From the NCBI RefSeq assembly GCF_022378335.1, contig NZ_JAIQCI010000004.1:1-64000 (forward strand): a stretch of 64,000 nucleotides of DNA, given 5' to 3'. The notes beneath the pieces are model-generated. The model worked only from the letters and a program-made list of their open reading frames with translations. It made no database searches and was not told the origin of the DNA. The translations under genes and the position numbers were made by a program. The DNA is from Croceicoccus hydrothermalis. Lineage in GTDB: Bacteria > Pseudomonadota > Alphaproteobacteria > Sphingomonadales > Sphingomonadaceae. Below, piece by piece: positions 61,047-64,000 of this stretch (position 1 is the stretch's first letter; each line of letters begins with the position of its first letter).

Positions 61047-61924
61047 TCTTCTTCGTCGGGCGCGTCAGTCACATCATGCATGTGGACAATACGGAAAGCA
61101 GTTGGCTTACCTCTGCTCATTTCCACGTTCACGTCTACATCGAACAGAAGGTTGAACGTGTTGATTTCGCTTTCTTTCAATGTGTGCTGTATGCGTTCTC
61201 GTGCCATGTCAGAAGCATACATCACAGCAAGAGGCTTGGGATGAACGGATTCGATCAGGGCTCGTTCGCCTGTCCTCTTGTGACTGCTGACCTTTTCAAT
61301 CGAAGGGCGAACGAACCGCATCATCACCCGCGGATGATCAGCAGCAGTTCCCGTTTCTAATTCTTTCTTGTGCTCATTGATTTCACGCTCAGCTTCGCGC
61401 GCTTGGCTGCTGTTGAACTTAAACGCGGCTCGAACCTTGCGCTCACCATCTTCGAAAACTGCCGCTTCCAAAGAAGTGGAGCCATTCGGATCATTCGCTA
61501 TAGCCTGTGTCGTTTTCAGCCAGTCGTTTAGATCGCCTTTGCTAGCGTCATGCGTTCTCCCACCCTTACGGAAGTAGGGGGAAACACGCCTCTTGAGGCT
61601 ATCAACAAATTTCGCGAAGATTTGCACCTTATCCATCGCATCGAGCGCAAAGACTGCTGCGCCCGCCGCCGCCGATAAGGTGCCTCCTGCGATAAAGGTC
61701 ACAAGATCAGCTTCGATGCAGCCGTTCCGGACCTCCTTGATGTAGATTTCACTATCGGCTTTCATATCGGGGAATTCGCGCGAAACAAATTTCTCGAATT
61801 GATTGGCAATACCAACAAACTCCGAGACAAAAGCCGTAAGCGCTACAGGTTCTTCCGTGTCCAGCTTAAGCCGAATGTGCGCGCCTTCTTTCCCCATAGC
61901 CCTGCTGTATGAAACGTATGCCAA
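61043..61924 (-). CDS. Passenger gene: 293-residue protein of unknown function with a hydrophobic hairpin
   Basis: Start TTG at 61924 is supported by AGGAG eight bases upstream; an ATG nine codons later (61897) is the alternative. The N-terminal 70 residues look alpha/beta (HIRLKLDTEEPVALTAFVSE, EIYIKEVRNGCIEADLV). A glycine/alanine-rich hydrophobic stretch follows (TFIAGGTLSAAAGAAVFALDA, residues about 75-96). The rest is charged and soluble, ending in acidic residues. I do not recognise a family. Base composition is low in GC. It fills the right end of the element. Confidence 0.7.
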   Translation of the reverse strand: MAYVSYSRAMGKEGAHIRLKLDTEEPVALTAFVSEFVGIANQFEKFVSREFPDMKADSEIYIKEVRNGCIEADLVTFIAGGTLSAAAGAAVFALDAMDKVQIFAKFVDSLKRRVSPYFRKGGRTHDASKGDLNDWLKTTQAIANDPNGSTSLEAAVFEDGERKVRAAFKFNSSQAREAEREINEHKKELETGTAADHPRVMMRFVRPSIEKVSSHKRTGERALIESVHPKPLAVMYASDMARERIQHTLKESEINTFNLLFDVDVNVEMSRGKPTAFRIVHMHDVTDAPDEED

Positions 61925-62003
61925 ATTTCCAACTCCTAATTTGGAGCGGCATCATCGTTAGCGAGGCACCTGCATGCACTTGGGATTACACCCGTCATCG
62001 CGT

Positions 62004-62027
62004 TGGTGCGTTTGCTACATAATGCCG
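62004..62027 (-). repeat. Right terminal inverted repeat of the element
   Basis: 24 bp, the exact inverse of the left end. Read in the comM direction it supplies four new codons and a TAG stop (62015-62017) to the truncated 5' part of comM. Confidence 0.93.
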
Positions 62028-62035
62028 TGAAACTC
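62028..62035. repeat. Target-site duplication, right copy
   Basis: TGAAACTC immediately after the right inverted repeat, matching the copy at 58414-58421. An 8-bp duplication agrees with the IS1595 family. Confidence 0.92.
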
Positions 62036-62953
62036 CGGCAATTCGTCGAGGAACAGCACGCCAAGATGAGCGAGACTGATTTCCCCTGGCTTCACCTTGT
62101 GCCCGCCGCCGGTGAGCGCGGCCATCGAGGCGGAATGATGCGGGGTCCGGAACGGGCGCGCGCGGCGGATGCGGCCATCCTCCATCAGGCCCGCGACCGA
62201 TTGCACCATCGAGCTTTCGAGCGCCTCTGTCGATGTCATCGGCGGCAATATGCCGGGCAGGCAACTCGCAAGGAGCGATTTTCCCGCCCCCGGCGGCCCG
62301 ATCATCAGCAAATTATGCCCGCCCGCCGCCGCTATTTCCAGCGCGCGCTTCGCCGTCTCCTGCCCCTTCACCTGTCGCAAGTCGGGACCGGGCATCGGCT
62401 CCTCCACCTCGCCGGGGGCGGGCACCGGCAATTGCTGCGTGCCTTTCAGATGGTTGAGCAGGCTGACGAGATCGGGCGCGGCAACGACCGACGCCCCGCC
62501 CGCCCATTGTGCCTCCGCGCCTTGTACGGCAGGACAGATGAGCGCCTTGTCCGCCTGCGCCGCATGGATCGCGGCAAGCAGCACGCCGGGCGAGCCGACG
62601 ATCCGCCCATCAAGCGCGAGTTCGCCCACGGCGACGTAATCCGACAATTGCTCGGCGTCGGCCACCTCCATCGCGGCGAGCAGCGCGAGCGCCACGGGCA
62701 AATCGAAATGCGAGCCTTCCTTCGGCAGATCGGCAGGCGACATGTTGATGGTGATCCGCTTTGCCGGCAGGGCCAGCCCCATCGCGGCCAGCGCGGCGCG
62801 CACGCGTTCGCGGCTCTCGCCCACCGCCTTGTCGGCGAGCCCGACGATGTTGAACGCAGGCAATCCGGCGGCGAGCTGGCACTGCACCTCGACCCGGCGC
62901 GCTTCCAGCCCGAGATAGGCAACCGTCGATACCAGTGCGACCATATCGCTCAA
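62028..62953 (-). pseudogene. comM: comM/yifB 5' fragment, cut by a mobile element
   Basis: Encodes the first about 306 residues of ComM/YifB: AYLGLEARRVEVQCQL, GLPAFNIVGLADKAVGESRERV, INMSPADLPKEGSHFDLP, the Walker A MIGPPGAGKSLLASCL and Walker B-type LAHLGVLFLDELPEF. The native frame breaks off in DELPEF at the element and stops a few codons inside the inverted repeat (TAG at 62015-62017). The product would have the ATP site but lack the C-terminal Mg-chelatase domain. Confidence 0.95.
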
Positions 62954-63032
62954 TGCCCTCTTTCACGCCGTGCTGCGGCTTGTGACGCGCATCGTTTGCA
63001 AAGTCGAGAGCGGCGTCGCACCGGCTTCGTGC

Positions 63033-63061
63033 TTGACTCTGCGGCGCGCGAACCGTAACGG
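63033..63061 (+). promoter_or_regulatory. Possible rpmH promoter
   Basis: TTGACT (63033-63038), 17 bp, TAACGG (63056-63061), about 100 bp before rpmH. The -10 is poor, so the call rests on the -35 and its likeness to the rpmJ and rpsT boxes. The remaining part of 62954-63157 shows nothing else. Confidence 0.4.
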
Positions 63062-63157
63062 CAGCGCATCACGCGGTCGCCATCGTCTGGCGGCCCTGTT
63101 TATTCGTGCCGGTTTCGCGCATTGCATCCCGGCCAACCAGAGATACAGGATTTCGCC

Positions 63158-63292
63158 ATGAAGCGCACTTTCCAGCCGAGCAATCTCGTGCGTCAGCGTC
63201 GCCACGGTTTCCGCAGCCGCATGGCCACCCCCGGTGGCCGCAAGGTGCTGCGTGCCCGCCGCGCCCGCGGCCGCAAGAAGCTGTCGGCCTAA
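63158..63292 (+). CDS. rpmH: 50S ribosomal protein L34
   Basis: 44 residues: [20 protein letters not shown] and the Arg/Lys-rich end [12 protein letters not shown] are unmistakable L34. It begins the conserved rpmH-rnpA-yidD cluster; rnpA starts 8 bp after its stop. Confidence 0.98.
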   Translation: MKRTFQPSNLVRQRRHGFRSRMATPGGRKVLRARRARGRKKLSA

Positions 63293-63300
63293 ACCACTTT

Positions 63301-63741
63301 ATGCCGAATCGCCCGTCCGGATTGTCCCGGCGGGCCGACTATCTGGCCGCCAACCGGGGCGTGCGTGTCGCGCGGCCCGGTTTTGTGCTGCTCGCGCGGC
63401 CCAACGGGCTCGACCCGCAAGCGATGCGCTATGGCATTACCGTCACGAAGAAGATCGGCAATGCCGTCGTGCGCAACCGGATGAAGCGTCGGTTCCGCGA
63501 ATTGATCTGGGCGATCCTGCCTGAATGCGGGCTGGCGGGGCACGATCACGTGCTGATCGGGCGCAGCGGCGGGGTCGAACGCGATTTCGAACGGCTTGCC
63601 GATGAATTGCGCGCGGCGTTGAAGCGTGCGCGCGATGGCAAGGGCGATCCGCCGCGCGGCCGCAATTCCGGCAGCAGGCCACGCGGACGTCGCGGACCGA
63701 CCGCCGGCGAGCGCGGCGATACGGCGGCAACAGTCCGATGA
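63301..63741 (+). CDS. rnpA: Ribonuclease P protein component
   Basis: 146 residues. The opening [21 protein letters not shown] and the family signature [16 protein letters not shown] identify RnpA, which helps the RNase P RNA process tRNA 5' ends. The C-terminal 30 residues are an Arg/Gly-rich extension beyond the usual end. Its stop overlaps the yidD start (ATGA). Confidence 0.95.
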   Translation: MPNRPSGLSRRADYLAANRGVRVARPGFVLLARPNGLDPQAMRYGITVTKKIGNAVVRNRMKRRFRELIWAILPECGLAGHDHVLIGRSGGVERDFERLADELRAALKRARDGKGDPPRGRNSGSRPRGRRGPTAGERGDTAATVR

Positions 63742-63947
63742 AATACGTGCTCATCGCCATTGCCCGGCTGTGGCAGATCGGGCCGTCGGCCATCCTGCCG
63801 CCCTCGTGCCGGTTCACGCCGTCCTGCTCCGAATATGCGATACAGGCGCTTCGCCGGCATGGCGCGATTAAGGGTGGCTGGCTGGCGGGCAAGCGGCTAT
63901 TGCGCTGCCATCCGTGGGGCGGATGCGGCCATGATCCGGTGCCATGA
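63738..63947 (+). CDS. yidD: Membrane protein insertion efficiency factor
   Basis: 69 residues with the YidD pattern [16 protein letters not shown] and [16 protein letters not shown], and a short amphipathic start. It assists YidC in membrane protein insertion. It overlaps rnpA by 4 bp, the standard arrangement. Confidence 0.96.
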   Translation: MKYVLIAIARLWQIGPSAILPPSCRFTPSCSEYAIQALRRHGAIKGGWLAGKRLLRCHPWGGCGHDPVP

Positions 63948-63977
63948 GGCATTCGGACAGCGTCCGGCGGCCCTGCC

Positions 63978-64000
63978 ATGACCGACGACGACAGGCGCGG
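63978..64000 (+). CDS. Start of the next gene, possibly yidC (cut by the window edge)
   Basis: An ATG at 63978 opens MTDDDRR before the sequence ends. Position after rnpA-yidD suggests the membrane insertase YidC, but seven residues cannot prove it. Confidence 0.35.

Larger units (their letters stand above)
58422..62027. mobile_element. ISXO2/IS1595-type element with five passenger genes, inserted in comM
   Basis: 3,606 bp bounded by perfect 24-bp inverted repeats (58422-58445 and 62004-62027; outer bases CGGCATTATGTAGCAAAC) and flanked by the 8-bp direct repeat TGAAACTC. It has one transposase gene plus five other genes: 58490-58924 (+), 58921-59394 (-), 59381-59662 (-), 60822-61046 (+) and 61043-61924 (-). 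Its base composition is clearly less GC-rich than its surroundings. Members of the IS1595 family are known to use 8-bp duplications and some carry passengers. All genes look intact, so the insertion is recent. Confidence 0.93.

Noticed and set aside
58422-62027. Composite transposon or prophage
   Set aside because: There is only one transposase gene and a single pair of short inverted repeats, with no second IS copy, integrase, att-type tRNA or phage structural gene.
1-64000. CRISPR arrays, tRNA or rRNA genes, classical riboswitches
   Set aside because: No regularly spaced repeats were found by eye, and no tRNA cloverleaf or rRNA segment was recognised. A dedicated scan would be needed to exclude a single missed tRNA.

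Overview
The window is high-GC chromosomal DNA from an alphaproteobacterium, most likely of the order Sphingomonadales (Sphingomonadaceae or Erythrobacteraceae). This rests on the gene repertoire and order: a DUF3576 lipoprotein-leuS-lptE-holA operon, a dnaA-lipoprotein-mutM-ubiE-ubiB-coaBC-dut run, rpsT next to dnaA, an HWE-family sensor kinase and the zinc-free form of ribosomal protein L36. No phylogeny could be run, so the genus is open. No tRNA, rRNA, CRISPR array or prophage was seen.

Layout. 1-400 holds transposase debris (the end of an IS66 transposase and a decayed IS5-type C-terminus) beside an exopolysaccharide priming glycosyltransferase (405-1880). 1994-6531 is the DUF3576-leuS-lptE-holA operon. 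6907-8610 has an unknown secreted protein and acetoacetyl-CoA reductase. 8674-15670 is a leftward housekeeping run from dnaA to dut, covering replication, base-excision repair, ubiquinone and coenzyme A synthesis and nucleotide hygiene. 16132-26663 is mixed housekeeping: rpsT, a MoeB-like enzyme, an MBL hydrolase, nadA, lipB, arsC, an Fe-S oxidoreductase subunit, rpmJ and galE. 26797-43780 carries a bacterial cytosolic-type carboxypeptidase, dapE, dapB, a sirtuin, nth, a malic enzyme, mutS, a cobalamin adenosyltransferase, a tRNA-modifying synthetase and hemH. 43777-57817 is envelope- and redox-oriented: a molybdopterin oxidoreductase with mrp, hflK-hflC-degP, a PBP1A-type synthase, msrB, a slipin-NfeD pair and an HWE kinase. 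62954-64000 is the start of the rpmH-rnpA-yidD cluster.

The outstanding region is 57822-62953. The comM/yifB gene is split by a 3,606-bp mobile element (58422-62027). The element has perfect 24-bp terminal inverted repeats, an 8-bp target duplication and an ISXO2/IS1595-type transposase. Removing the element plus one target copy gives back exactly 506 codons. Besides its transposase the element carries five passenger genes. Two of them look like a toxin-antitoxin module: a HEPN-like protein and a small upstream partner that overlap, with a palindrome on the predicted -10 box. A third (DUF6471) also has a palindrome on its -10 box and fires back-to-back with the transposase. The remaining two encode proteins I do not recognise.

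Several genes appear to work together. hflKC-degP and slipin-nfeD are two SPFH membrane-scaffold modules flanking a peptidoglycan synthase. mrp (Fe-S carrier), the molybdenum oxidoreductase and ferrochelatase form one leftward unit, while the likely 2Fe-2S subunit of that oxidoreductase lies about 20 kb away.
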